Shown piece by piece: positions 7,780 to 15,468 of a DNA stretch of 64,000 bases. The stretch lies in assembly GCF_040361255.1 (NCBI RefSeq), contig NZ_APNG01000019.1:1-64000 (forward strand), given 5' to 3'. The position numbers and the translations under genes are program-made. The notes below the pieces were generated by a model. That model was given only the letters and a program-made list of their open reading frames with translations. It had not been told where the DNA came from and did no database searches. Positions within the stretch are counted from its first letter, which is position 1. Every line of letters starts with the position of its first letter. Source of the stretch: Salinisphaera sp040361255. Lineage in GTDB: Bacteria; Pseudomonadota; Gammaproteobacteria; Nevskiales; Salinisphaeraceae.

Positions 7780-9240
7780 CTAGAAGTTGTAGATCGTGGA
7801 GAACTGTACGTTCTGGGCATCGGCGTCGACGCCGCCCTGGGTTTCGTATTCCACGCGGTTGTACTCGATACCGAAGGTCAGCGGATCGACCGGCGTGTAG
7901 AGCAGGTTCACGTGCGCCGACGACGAGCTGTCATGCAGAGCGTCCGTGCTGCCGACGAAATCGTCGGGATTCTCGGAGTAGGCCTTGCCGTAGATCAGAT
8001 TCGTGGTGAGCGTCGAGGTGAGCTCCTGCGAAATCGTGGCGATGAAGCCGTAGCGCTCGAGTGCTTCCAGGTCGCCGTCGCTGGTCACATAGGCGTCGGC
8101 GCCGCCGGCCGGTGCATAGACGTACTTACCAATGCCCTTGCCATACACGCTCGACAGCATGAACGTGGTATTGGTCGGCAGCGACAGCGAACCACCGAGG
8201 TTCAGACCGTAACCGACCACGGAATCCTCGTCGGAACCATCGCCGTCCAACTGGTTGATATCGGTAGTAAGGTAGCGTCCGATAGCGGCAGCCTGGAAGC
8301 TGAAGGGGCCACTGGAAGTCTTGAGACGAACCACAACGTCCGGCAGCGTATTTTCGGTATCGGAGCCATCCTCCAAGCCACGAAAATTCGGATCGGCAGG
8401 AGTAGCGGCGACGTCGTCGGCAGTGCCATCAAGGCCATCCGGCCCCGCAGAAGCAGCAGTGCCACCATCACCAGCGAGCACGCTGCCGCCACCCGGATTT
8501 TCCAAGGCGAAATCGACACTGGTGTTTTCGCCGGCGTCCATGGTGTAGCGCACCTGCGCCTGGCGCTCGAACAGCTGCGCCTGCGGGCCGTAGAAGTTGA
8601 GCGTGGTGCCGTAGTTGAAGTCCGAGAAGGTCGACCAGTCGCGACCGATCAGCCAGTTGCCAAACGTCAGATAGGCACGACGCACACGCGGAGAAGGGGC
8701 GCTGTCGAACGACTCATCGTAGGGCTTGCCATAGAAGTCCATCTCGATATAACCGCCCAGATCGCCAAACTCAGTGGGAGTGGTGGTCGCGATCTTGAGA
8801 CGGGTTTGCTTGACGGTAACGCCAAAATCGCCGTCACCGGGCGAGTCGGTGCCCTTGGCGTTGAGGGTGCCAATCGCATCAGACGGGCCCAGCAAGGCGT
8901 CGTGATCGTCTTCGAAATCATAGATGGCGTCGAACTTGAAGTAACCGTTGATCTTCACGTTGGTATCGCCAACCATGAAGCCTTCGCCGTCTTCAGACTT
9001 CGAAACCAGACGTTCTTCCGAACGCGGCGACTCCTGCGCCTGCTTCATTTCTTCCTGCTGCGACTGCAGCTCGTCGAAACGCTGCTGCATCTGCTGAATC
9101 TGATCGCGCAGCTGCTGCATCTGCTCTTGCTGACTTTGTGCCATCGCCGGCATCGCCGAAAACAGCAGCGGTACCGCAACGGCCGTACCAATCGCGCCAC
9201 GCACAGACGCACGAACCTTGTTCGATTTGAACGTACTCAT
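7780..9240 (-). CDS. DcaP-like trimeric porin with N-terminal coiled coil
   Basis: A 486-residue outer-membrane protein. The start ATG at 9240 follows a strong GGGAG/AAAAGGG ribosome site and begins a signal peptide ending AMPAMA (cleavage near residue 34). Next comes a glutamine-rich heptad coiled coil (about 36-66), then VNGY/INGYFKFDAIYDF and alternating beta-strand sequence to a terminal phenylalanine (TIYNF), the outer-membrane sorting signal. This layout matches the DcaP porin family, where the coiled coil lies in the periplasm. A Gly/Asp/Ala-rich stretch around bases 8390-8500 (DGLDGTADDVAATPADP) probably forms an extracellular loop. The gene is monocistronic with its own terminator. 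Its ribosome-binding site is perfectly complementary over 14 nt to a loop shared by the three sRNAs near polA. Confidence 0.88.
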   Translation of the reverse strand: MSTFKSNKVRASVRGAIGTAVAVPLLFSAMPAMAQSQQEQMQQLRDQIQQMQQRFDELQSQQEEMKQAQESPRSEERLVSKSEDGEGFMVGDTNVKINGYFKFDAIYDFEDDHDALLGPSDAIGTLNAKGTDSPGDGDFGVTVKQTRLKIATTTPTEFGDLGGYIEMDFYGKPYDESFDSAPSPRVRRAYLTFGNWLIGRDWSTFSDFNYGTTLNFYGPQAQLFERQAQVRYTMDAGENTSVDFALENPGGGSVLAGDGGTAASAGPDGLDGTADDVAATPADPNFRGLEDGSDTENTLPDVVVRLKTSSGPFSFQAAAIGRYLTTDINQLDGDGSDEDSVVGYGLNLGGSLSLPTNTTFMLSSVYGKGIGKYVYAPAGGADAYVTSDGDLEALERYGFIATISQELTSTLTTNLIYGKAYSENPDDFVGSTDALHDSSSSAHVNLLYTPVDPLTFGIEYNRVEYETQGGVDADAQNVQFSTIYNF

Positions 9241-9242
9241 CC

Positions 9243-9256
9243 CTTTTCTCCCTGAG
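9243..9256 (-). promoter_or_regulatory. Porin ribosome-binding site; predicted sRNA target
   Basis: In mRNA sense this is CUCAGGGAGAAAAG at positions -16 to -3 before the porin AUG, containing the GGGAG Shine-Dalgarno. The complementary CUUUUCUCCCUGAG occurs in stem-loop II of all three sRNAs at 31369-31390, 31122-31143 and 30891-30911. The match is exact; regulation is inferred. Confidence 0.75.
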
Positions 9257-9574
9257 ATAAAAGCTGGATCCCCCTGACCGTGTCCCACCACGATCCGGCT
9301 TGCCCTGTACGTTACCCCAGAAGGCTGGGACATTGCCAAGGCCGTGCCGGACCTGCGGTAGCGCGGCGCAGATCCGGCGTATAAGCAAACAACCTGCCAA
9401 GCGAATGCCGGCCCCTAAAGAGAAACGGAAGGTTTTCTTTTTATTTTCGATGGAATCAAGGTTTTGCCATAAAAAAATCGCGCTCGCGGTGGGTAGCGAG
9501 ACCACCTTTCCGGCGGCCAAGTTCAGCGCTCGAACTTTAGTCTCAAGCGGTTAGGCGCACCACTTAAGAACACG

Positions 9575-9609
9575 CATTGCGCGCTCATCGCGCGCAATGG
9601 CGCTACACT
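9575..9609 (+). promoter_or_regulatory. Perfect 10-bp palindrome next to a leaderless -10 element
   Basis: CATTGCGCGC and GCGCGCAATG (9575-9584, 9590-9599) flank a 5-base spacer. TACACT at 9604-9609 fits a -10 box and lies six bases before the nucleotidase ATG, so transcription would start at or beside the start codon. The palindrome covers the region where the -35 should be and may be an operator. The rest of 9241-9574 is AT-richer and shows no gene. Confidence 0.4.
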
Positions 9610-9615
9610 GTGCGC

Positions 9616-10506
9616 ATGAATACCCGGCCCGAAAAACTGGTCATTGGCATTTCTTCGCGAGCACTGTTCGATCTCGAGGAAAGCCATCGGGTGTTCGAAA
9701 CCGATGGCCGTGAGGCGTACTGCAACTATCAGATCGAGCACGAAGAAAACGTGCTCGAGCCCGGCGTGGCCTTCGGGCTGGTTCGCAAGCTGCTGGCGCT
9801 CAACGAGGCCGAAAGCGAACGCGTGGAAGTGATCCTGCTCTCGCGTAACAGTGCCGATACGGGTCTGCGCGTGTTCAACTCCATCGCCCATCACAAGCTA
9901 CCGATTACCCGCGCCGCGTTTACCAGCGGCAGTTCGCCCTATCGCTATGTGAGCGCCTTTGGTGCCGATCTGTTTCTTTCTGCCGATCCGGACGACGTAC
10001 GCGCCGCGCTCAAGGCCGGCTGTGCCGCCGCGACTATCGTGCCTGGCCACTCGCTGGCGCATGAAGACGGCGAACTCAAGATCGCTTTCGATGGTGACGC
10101 CGTCCTGTTTTCCGATGAAGCCGAACGCATCTTCAAGGAACAGGGGCTCGAAGCCTTCGCCGCCAGCGAAGTCAGCTCTGCCGGCAAACCGCTGCCGGGC
10201 GGGCCCTTTAAGGCGTTTCTGGAAGCACTGACGCGGATCCAGGCCGAGTTCGACCCGGCCCGGTGCCCGATTCGTACCGCGCTGGTGACTTCACGCAGTG
10301 CGCCCGCGCATGAACGCGTCATTCGCACCCTGCGCGCCTGGCATATCCGAATCGATGAAGCGTTGTTCCTCGGCGGCATGACCAAGGCCGAGTTTCTGGA
10401 AGCCTTCGGTGCGGATATTTTCTTCGACGATCAGGCGACCCATATCGGTAGCGCTTCTCAACGTGTAGCCGCCGGCCACGTGCCCCACGGCGTCGCGAAC
10501 GAATAA
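9616..10506 (+). CDS. 5'-nucleotidase (NT5C1-like family)
   Basis: A 296-residue protein that starts KLVIGISSRALFDLEESHRVFE and contains VEVILLSRNSADTGLRVFNSI, FLSADPDDVRAALKAG, PLPGGPFKAFLEAL and FFDDQATHI. These are the conserved blocks of the cytosolic 5'-nucleotidase family (Pfam 5-nucleotidase), which removes the 5'-phosphate from nucleoside monophosphates in a HAD-like fold. The ATG at 9616 fits the family start; an in-frame ATG 13 codons upstream would read through the promoter hairpin. No Shine-Dalgarno is visible, consistent with a leaderless transcript. The gene is monocistronic and converges on the next minus-strand gene with an 8-bp gap. Confidence 0.85.
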   Translation: MNTRPEKLVIGISSRALFDLEESHRVFETDGREAYCNYQIEHEENVLEPGVAFGLVRKLLALNEAESERVEVILLSRNSADTGLRVFNSIAHHKLPITRAAFTSGSSPYRYVSAFGADLFLSADPDDVRAALKAGCAAATIVPGHSLAHEDGELKIAFDGDAVLFSDEAERIFKEQGLEAFAASEVSSAGKPLPGGPFKAFLEALTRIQAEFDPARCPIRTALVTSRSAPAHERVIRTLRAWHIRIDEALFLGGMTKAEFLEAFGADIFFDDQATHIGSASQRVAAGHVPHGVANE

Positions 10507-10513
10507 CCCAGGG

Positions 10514-11113
10514 TTAGCTTTCGTGCCGATGACGGCGGCGCGCATCGACGATATAACGATTGAAGTCCTCGTTGATGCTGTCGACGATCGACTGCTTTGC
10601 GTACACCACCATCAATTTGCGGGTGTTAAGCAGGGTCGGATAGTCGATCACCAGCAAGCATTCCACGAAGTGCCATTTTGAGCTTTCGACCTGATTGGCG
10701 GTCAGCGCCCACATGCCCGCGCTCTGCGCCGGCAACTCCACGAAGTTTCGCTCGATGAGGCCCGCCTTTTCGTGGCATGTGATCACCGGATTGCGCCGCC
10801 GGGCGATAATGTCGTTCGGCTTGCGCGGGCGAACCACATCGCCGGTATCGCCGATATAGGCCAGACTGACGTGAACGTCGTCGTCGGTGATCAGACGCAC
10901 ATCGCGCACGGTCACCCGAACGCCGGTCGCGTTGGCACATACGATATGCACGCGGTCCTCGTCGGGTACGCTGCGCTCGGGCTGGATCAACTGCTTGAGC
11001 TTATGCTCAAGACTGCGATTACGCAGCACATAAAACGCGTAGACCAGAAACGACCAGATAATGAACGACGTTACGGTCGAAAATATGCTTAGCGCGACTT
11101 GAGACCAACTCAC
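10514..11113 (-). CDS. Membrane-anchored protein of unknown function
   Basis: A 199-residue protein with a single N-terminal membrane segment (about 7-31, VALSIFSTVTSFIIWSFLVYAFYVL) followed by a basic stretch and a soluble domain with predominantly beta-like sequence (VRVTVRDVRLITDDDVHVSLAYIGDTGDVVRPRKPND). I do not recognise the family. The domain probably faces the cytoplasm, given the positively charged residues after the helix. It ends 8 bp from the convergent nucleotidase stop and starts 69 bp from the divergent mtfA. Confidence 0.6.
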   Translation of the reverse strand: MSWSQVALSIFSTVTSFIIWSFLVYAFYVLRNRSLEHKLKQLIQPERSVPDEDRVHIVCANATGVRVTVRDVRLITDDDVHVSLAYIGDTGDVVRPRKPNDIIARRRNPVITCHEKAGLIERNFVELPAQSAGMWALTANQVESSKWHFVECLLVIDYPTLLNTRKLMVVYAKQSIVDSINEDFNRYIVDARRRHRHES

Positions 11114-11182
11114 CGGGATCTTTCCGTCCTTTTTTAATCGACAATTCGCCGGGCAAACGCCGGGCGCCGGGATCGATACGTT

Positions 11183-12004
11183 ATGAATACGATTGCCGCG
11201 CTTACCGTTCTCGTCGGTAGCCTCGTCGCAGCGGCGGGTATTATCGCTTATCCGCGCCTGCGCCTGCTCGTGCGTGGCCCGGCACGATTAAGTGAAGCCG
11301 AGCGCCGCCGGCTTTGGGCATTGCTGCCCTGGCGGGGTTTGCTCGACGCACGCCAGCGCGCACGCATGCCACGACTGGCGGCACAGCTGATTGCCGATGT
11401 GCGTTTCATCGGCTGCCAGGGCCTTGAAATCACAGACGATATGCGCCTCGTTGTCGCCGGCCAGGCCAGCTTGCTGTGTCTGGGCGCCACGCCGGGGGCC
11501 TTCACGTTACCAAGCGAAGTGCTGATCTATCCCGATGCCTTTTATATCCCGCAGACGTGGCCCGACGAGCAGGGACTGATGGACGATCTGCCATTACTGG
11601 CGTCGGGCGAAGCCTGGGACGACAGCCGCGTGGTGCTTTCCTGGGCCGATATCGAAGCCGCGCTGGCCGGCGCCGAGCACAATGTCGTACTCCACGAATT
11701 CGCCCATCTGCTGGACTTTGCAGCCCCGTCGCAAGAAGGCGCACCGCCACTCGATGACGCAGACGATTGGACGCATGTATTCGGCGCAGCTTTCGAGACG
11801 CTGCGCGAGCGCGGCTCACCGGCCATCGATATTTACGGCGCCGAAAATCCTGCGGAGTTCTTTGCTGTCGCGGTCGAGGCCTTCTTTCAACGCGGCGCCG
11901 AACTCGCAGCCGCACACCGCGACCTGTATCGCCTGATGGCGGCCTATTTCGATATCGACACGGCGCTCCAGCCGCCCGAATTCAGCAACGCTATTCCGAG
12001 CTGA
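11183..12004 (+). CDS. mtfA: MtfA-type zinc-dependent peptidase
   Basis: A 273-residue protein with one N-terminal transmembrane helix and the metallopeptidase motif HEFAHLLD (His171, Glu172, His175). A further acidic ligand is likely in the ENPAEFFAVAVEAFF helix, and the family block EVLIYPDAFYIP is present. This is the MtfA/Mlc-titration-factor family. In E. coli MtfA is an aminopeptidase that binds the repressor Mlc and modulates glucose uptake. The E. coli protein lacks the N-terminal helix seen here, so this one is probably membrane-attached. The 3' end overlaps the convergent dehydrogenase-like gene by 14 bp. Confidence 0.85.
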   Translation: MNTIAALTVLVGSLVAAAGIIAYPRLRLLVRGPARLSEAERRRLWALLPWRGLLDARQRARMPRLAAQLIADVRFIGCQGLEITDDMRLVVAGQASLLCLGATPGAFTLPSEVLIYPDAFYIPQTWPDEQGLMDDLPLLASGEAWDDSRVVLSWADIEAALAGAEHNVVLHEFAHLLDFAAPSQEGAPPLDDADDWTHVFGAAFETLRERGSPAIDIYGAENPAEFFAVAVEAFFQRGAELAAAHRDLYRLMAAYFDIDTALQPPEFSNAIPS

Positions 12005-13052
12005 GCTCGACGTTCGAACTGCCAGGCAGACGCTCGACGAGTTCCTTGCCGGCCAGTCGCGAGGGCGTGTAGCTGCCGCCTGCAGGCGCCTCGGTCAAGA
12101 GTTGTTTCACGATCGCCAGACTGGCATGCACGGTCACATCGTAGCCATTGGCCACGTGCACACGCGCAACCCGATGCTCACCACGCGCGTTCACGACCTC
12201 GCCCCATACATGGGTCGTGGCTTGCTCGCGCCGCGATTCGTCAGGGCCCGCGACCTTGGCGGCACGTTTTTTCAAAAGCGACTGTACCGGCGACAACCCC
12301 AGCAACGGGCGCACCCAGTTCAGACGCTGCACCTGTTTGATGCGTTTCGGTGACATCGGCATATAGACTTCGATATCGTCGATGCTCGTCGTATGCCAAG
12401 CGGTCGAGATATCCCCCCAGGGGATGGTCATCGCCTGTTTCGGGCCGTCGCCAAAATCGATCTCGCGCACACTGGCGGCCAGCGGTACGGTGGTGATGCG
12501 GCCATTGCGACGAATCTTGCCGCCGTCGGCCAGACCTTCGACCGACGTCTTGGCCGTACCCGGCGAAAAACCCGAGCGTGAGTCGAAACCCAGGGCGAGT
12601 TCCACGGCATCGGGCATCGCTTCGGCCAGATAGGCCGCAATACAGTCGGTGGGCACCACGTCGAAGCCGACACCACAGCACAGCACGACGCCCGCCTTCG
12701 CCGCATGGTCGTGACGGCTGAACGAATGCTCGAAAATATTGATCTCGCCAGTGATATCGAGATAGTGCACGCCCGCCCTGATACAGGCCGCCATAGCCTG
12801 CGGCGCGGTCGCCGAAAACGGGCCGGCGCAATGCAGCAGCACATCGATACCGTCCAGATGGGGCGCGATATCGGCGGCCTCGTGCATGCCGAAATCGCGA
12901 TAGTCCAGCCCCAGTTCCTGAGCCAGCGGCGCCAGCGCCTCGGCACGACGGCCTGCCAGTACGGGAGTCAAACCTTCGGCTACAGCCTGACGGGCGATCA
13001 GTTCACCGGTATAGCCATAGGCGCCGTAGATCATGAACGTCGGTTGGGTCAT
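11991..13052 (-). CDS. Saccharopine dehydrogenase-like / trans-acting enoyl reductase family oxidoreductase
   Basis: A 353-residue protein with the nucleotide-binding start FMIYGAYGYTGELIARQAV. It continues with the family's VLAGRRAEALAPLAQELGL, VLLHCAGPFSATAPQAMAACI and HYLDITGE blocks. The chosen ATG (13052) gives MTQPTFMIYGAYGYTG; eight more upstream codons are possible. Proteins of this type are NAD(P)-dependent and are often annotated as saccharopine dehydrogenase or enoyl reductase, but real substrates are rarely known. It lies 34 bp downstream of the SDR gene in the same direction and probably shares its transcript. Confidence 0.8.
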   Translation of the reverse strand: MTQPTFMIYGAYGYTGELIARQAVAEGLTPVLAGRRAEALAPLAQELGLDYRDFGMHEAADIAPHLDGIDVLLHCAGPFSATAPQAMAACIRAGVHYLDITGEINIFEHSFSRHDHAAKAGVVLCCGVGFDVVPTDCIAAYLAEAMPDAVELALGFDSRSGFSPGTAKTSVEGLADGGKIRRNGRITTVPLAASVREIDFGDGPKQAMTIPWGDISTAWHTTSIDDIEVYMPMSPKRIKQVQRLNWVRPLLGLSPVQSLLKKRAAKVAGPDESRREQATTHVWGEVVNARGEHRVARVHVANGYDVTVHASLAIVKQLLTEAPAGGSYTPSRLAGKELVERLPGSSNVELSSE

Positions 13053-13086
13053 CGTGAGTCTCTTGAATGCGGACACAGGCCACAGA

Positions 13087-13905
13087 TCAGCCAGTAAAGG
13101 AACGTGTGGCCTTGCGGACAGCAGTAAAGAATCGTTCCGGCGACAAACGCTTGAAGCGATACTGCCAACGCGAATCGCGGTGCGAAATCACGAGGAAACG
13201 ATTTTCGCGCACGGCATCATAGATATCGTTGGCCACATCTTCAGCACTCACGCGAGCACGCCGCATGAGTTTTTCCACCATGGCCCGTTGGCGGTCGTTC
13301 GTGCCACGAAACGAATCCAGCAGATTGGTGGCGAAAAAGGCCGGACAGGCCACGGTAACGCCGACGCCGTGACCATATTCCTCGCCGCGGATCGATTCCG
13401 ACAGCGACAACACGCCGGCCTTGGCGACGTTATAGGCGCTCATCCCGGGGGCACTGGCGATCGCGGCGAAGGAGGCGATATTGACCAGATGGCCCCGACT
13501 TTCACGCAGCATGGGCAGTGCGGCGCGGGCGCCGCGTACCGCGCCCATGAGATTGATATCCAGCATCCAGTCCCAGTCTTCGAGCGGCGTATCGACCACG
13601 CTGCCGGCATTGGACACGCCGGCGTTGTTCACGAACACGTCGAGCCCGCCCCATTCCTCTCGGATTCGATCGAGCAGCGCATCGAAATCCTCTGGCTTGC
13701 GGGTATCCAACGTTTGCGCGATCGCATCGCCACCGGCAGCATTGACCTCGCCGGCCACGCGCTTCGCCCGCCCGCTCTGAAGATCAGTTACCGCCACACG
13801 CCAGCCTTCCCGGGCATAGCGCAGCGCAAGCTCGCGGCCGAGGCCGCTGCCGGCGCCCGTAATGGCAATACGTGACGTATTGGAATTCGGAGTTTTCTGG
13901 GTCAT
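13087..13905 (-). CDS. Short-chain dehydrogenase/reductase
   Basis: A classical SDR of 272 residues: the cofactor loop TGAGSGLGREL (about 17-27), NNAGV, the catalytic Ser in NIASFAAIASAPG, and the YNVAK Tyr-Lys pair. The aspartate at the end of the second strand (VTDLQSGR) suggests a preference for NAD over NADP. The substrate is unknown. It is divergent from the phosphatase operon, with a palindromic operator and promoter between them, so both may answer to the TetR regulator encoded by that operon. Confidence 0.85.
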   Translation of the reverse strand: MTQKTPNSNTSRIAITGAGSGLGRELALRYAREGWRVAVTDLQSGRAKRVAGEVNAAGGDAIAQTLDTRKPEDFDALLDRIREEWGGLDVFVNNAGVSNAGSVVDTPLEDWDWMLDINLMGAVRGARAALPMLRESRGHLVNIASFAAIASAPGMSAYNVAKAGVLSLSESIRGEEYGHGVGVTVACPAFFATNLLDSFRGTNDRQRAMVEKLMRRARVSAEDVANDIYDAVRENRFLVISHRDSRWQYRFKRLSPERFFTAVRKATRSFTG

Positions 13906-13965
13906 GAGTAGCCTGCAAGCTGTGGCGCACCGAGCGTGCGCGCGCGCACAGCATAGCGAAAATAG

Positions 13966-13979
13966 AACGAACGTCCGTT
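13966..13979. promoter_or_regulatory. Palindromic operator, probable TetR-family site
   Basis: AACGAACGTCCGTT is an inverted repeat around ACGT with one mismatched pair. It sits immediately upstream of the -35 element of the phosphatase operon and 61 bp from the SDR start. A TetR-family gene is the second gene of that operon, making it the natural binder. The assignment is inference. Confidence 0.5.
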
Positions 13980-13984
13980 TTACA

Positions 13985-14014
13985 TTGACCGTTCAAACAT
14001 CGCCTGCCTATAGT
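13985..14014 (+). promoter_or_regulatory. Sigma70-type promoter giving a leaderless transcript
   Basis: TTGACC (13985-13990) and TATAGT (14009-14014) are separated by 18 bp. Only six bases separate the -10 box from the ATG at 14021, so the message should begin at the start codon. Confidence 0.6.
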
Positions 14015-14020
14015 CGCGCC

Positions 14021-14722
14021 ATGACCCAGCTCGTACTCATCCGTCATGGCCAGGCCAGTTTCGGCACGGCCAACTACGACCGTCTGTCCGAAATCGGCGA
14101 ACGTCAGGCCCGGCTGGTCGGCCGTCATTTGGCTGCCTCCGGCCAACGCTTCGACGTTCTAATCGCCGGCACCATGCAACGCCAGCAGCGTACCGCGGAA
14201 CTCGTTAATGAAGCGTTCGACGACGCGCCCACGATACACACCGAGGCTGCGTTCAACGAGTATGACGCCGACGCGATCTTTGCCGCCTATACGCCGCGCG
14301 TTTTCGCCGACAACCCCGAACTGGGCGCCGCGCGCGATCAATTGAAGACCGATCGCCGCCTGTTCCAGAAGGTATTCGAACAGGTGACCCGGCACTGGCT
14401 CGCCGGCACACCACACGAACATGACAGCTGCGAATCCTGGCTGGATTTCAAAGCGCGTGTACAAACCGCGCTGGAAAAGCTGCGCGGCGAATACCCGAAG
14501 GATGCACGGATCGGCCTATGCAGCTCCGGTGGGCCGATAGCCATCTCGATCGCGACCGCGACCGGTGCACCCGACGCCAAAGCGATCGAGATCAACTGGA
14601 GCGTCTACAACGCAGCGGTTGCGGAACTGCGCTCGACCCGAGATGGCTGGCGCATGCTCGCCTTCAACGATATCGCCGCCCTGCACGCCGCCGGCGACGA
14701 CAGCCTGGTGACGTTCCGCTAG
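14021..14722 (+). CDS. Histidine phosphatase family protein
   Basis: A 233-residue protein starting TQLVLIRHGQASFGTANYDRLSEIGERQA. RHG is the phosphohistidine motif; later ESWLDFKARV and LCSSGGPIA supply the second conserved half, although SSGG replaces the usual SHGG histidine region. This places it in the phosphoglycerate-mutase-like (histidine phosphatase) superfamily, most likely a phosphatase. A histidine in the second motif is not seen, so activity may be altered. It is the first gene of an apparent operon with a TetR regulator, an APH-type kinase and a GST. Confidence 0.8.
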   Translation: MTQLVLIRHGQASFGTANYDRLSEIGERQARLVGRHLAASGQRFDVLIAGTMQRQQRTAELVNEAFDDAPTIHTEAAFNEYDADAIFAAYTPRVFADNPELGAARDQLKTDRRLFQKVFEQVTRHWLAGTPHEHDSCESWLDFKARVQTALEKLRGEYPKDARIGLCSSGGPIAISIATATGAPDAKAIEINWSVYNAAVAELRSTRDGWRMLAFNDIAALHAAGDDSLVTFR

Positions 14723-14738
14723 CGCGGATCGCTTCGAC

Positions 14739-15458
14739 ATGGAACGGCGCAGCCTCGAAAGCTTTACCGCACGGCACCATCTGGATAGCCGCAGCCTGTG
14801 CGCGCAGATCCTCGAAGCGCGTGAAGGCGCAATTGCGGTACGCAGCGCCGAGGCGGCCACCGACAATCTCACCCGCATCATCGAAGCCACGCTCAGGCTG
14901 GCCAACCGCAAGGGCTTCGCGGCGATGACGCTACGCGAGCTGGCCCGCGAGAGCGGCCTCTCGCTGGGCGGCCTGTATGCCTATATCGGCAGCAAGGACG
15001 AGCTGGCACGGCTGATCCAGTCCTGGGTTTCGCGCACGCTGCGCCGTGTCATGGCCCATGTGCTGGAAGATATCCACGACAGCCACGCGCGTCTGGCAAG
15101 CGCCATCGAAGCCCATCTGCTGACTACCGAAGCGCTGCGCGAATGGTTCTTCTTTTTGTACATGGAAGCCCACCACCTGGCCGCCGATGAACGCCGCCAG
15201 GCCGTGGCGGCCGAGCGTAACTCCGAACAGATATTCGCCGACATCATCCGTCAGGGCCAGGCCGAAGGCCGCTACGGCGGGATGGATGCCGATATCGCCG
15301 CCGGGCTGCTCAAGGCCATGCTCCAGGACTGGTATCTCAAACGCCACAAGCACGGCGAACGCGGCCTCGACGTGAGCGCCTATGCCGATATCGTCACCGC
15401 GGCCGCCGAAGCCCTGCTCCAGGCAAGCGACAAAACGAAAACGACGACCCACGGTTGA
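14739..15458 (+). CDS. TetR/AcrR family transcriptional regulator
   Basis: A 239-residue regulator. The helix-turn-helix is at about 47-92 (RIIEATLRLANRKGFAAMTLRELARESGLSLGGLYAYIGSKDEL). A 45-residue extension precedes the HTH, longer than usual. The C-terminal ligand domain is alpha-helical. In operons with an acyl-CoA-dehydrogenase-type APH kinase, such regulators often respond to fatty-acyl-CoA; that is inference. It starts 16 bp after the phosphatase stop and is followed at 10 bp by the kinase gene. The palindrome upstream of the operon is its likely operator. Confidence 0.85.
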   Translation: MERRSLESFTARHHLDSRSLCAQILEAREGAIAVRSAEAATDNLTRIIEATLRLANRKGFAAMTLRELARESGLSLGGLYAYIGSKDELARLIQSWVSRTLRRVMAHVLEDIHDSHARLASAIEAHLLTTEALREWFFFLYMEAHHLAADERRQAVAAERNSEQIFADIIRQGQAEGRYGGMDADIAAGLLKAMLQDWYLKRHKHGERGLDVSAYADIVTAAAEALLQASDKTKTTTHG

Positions 15459-15468
15459 GGAGACTTCC

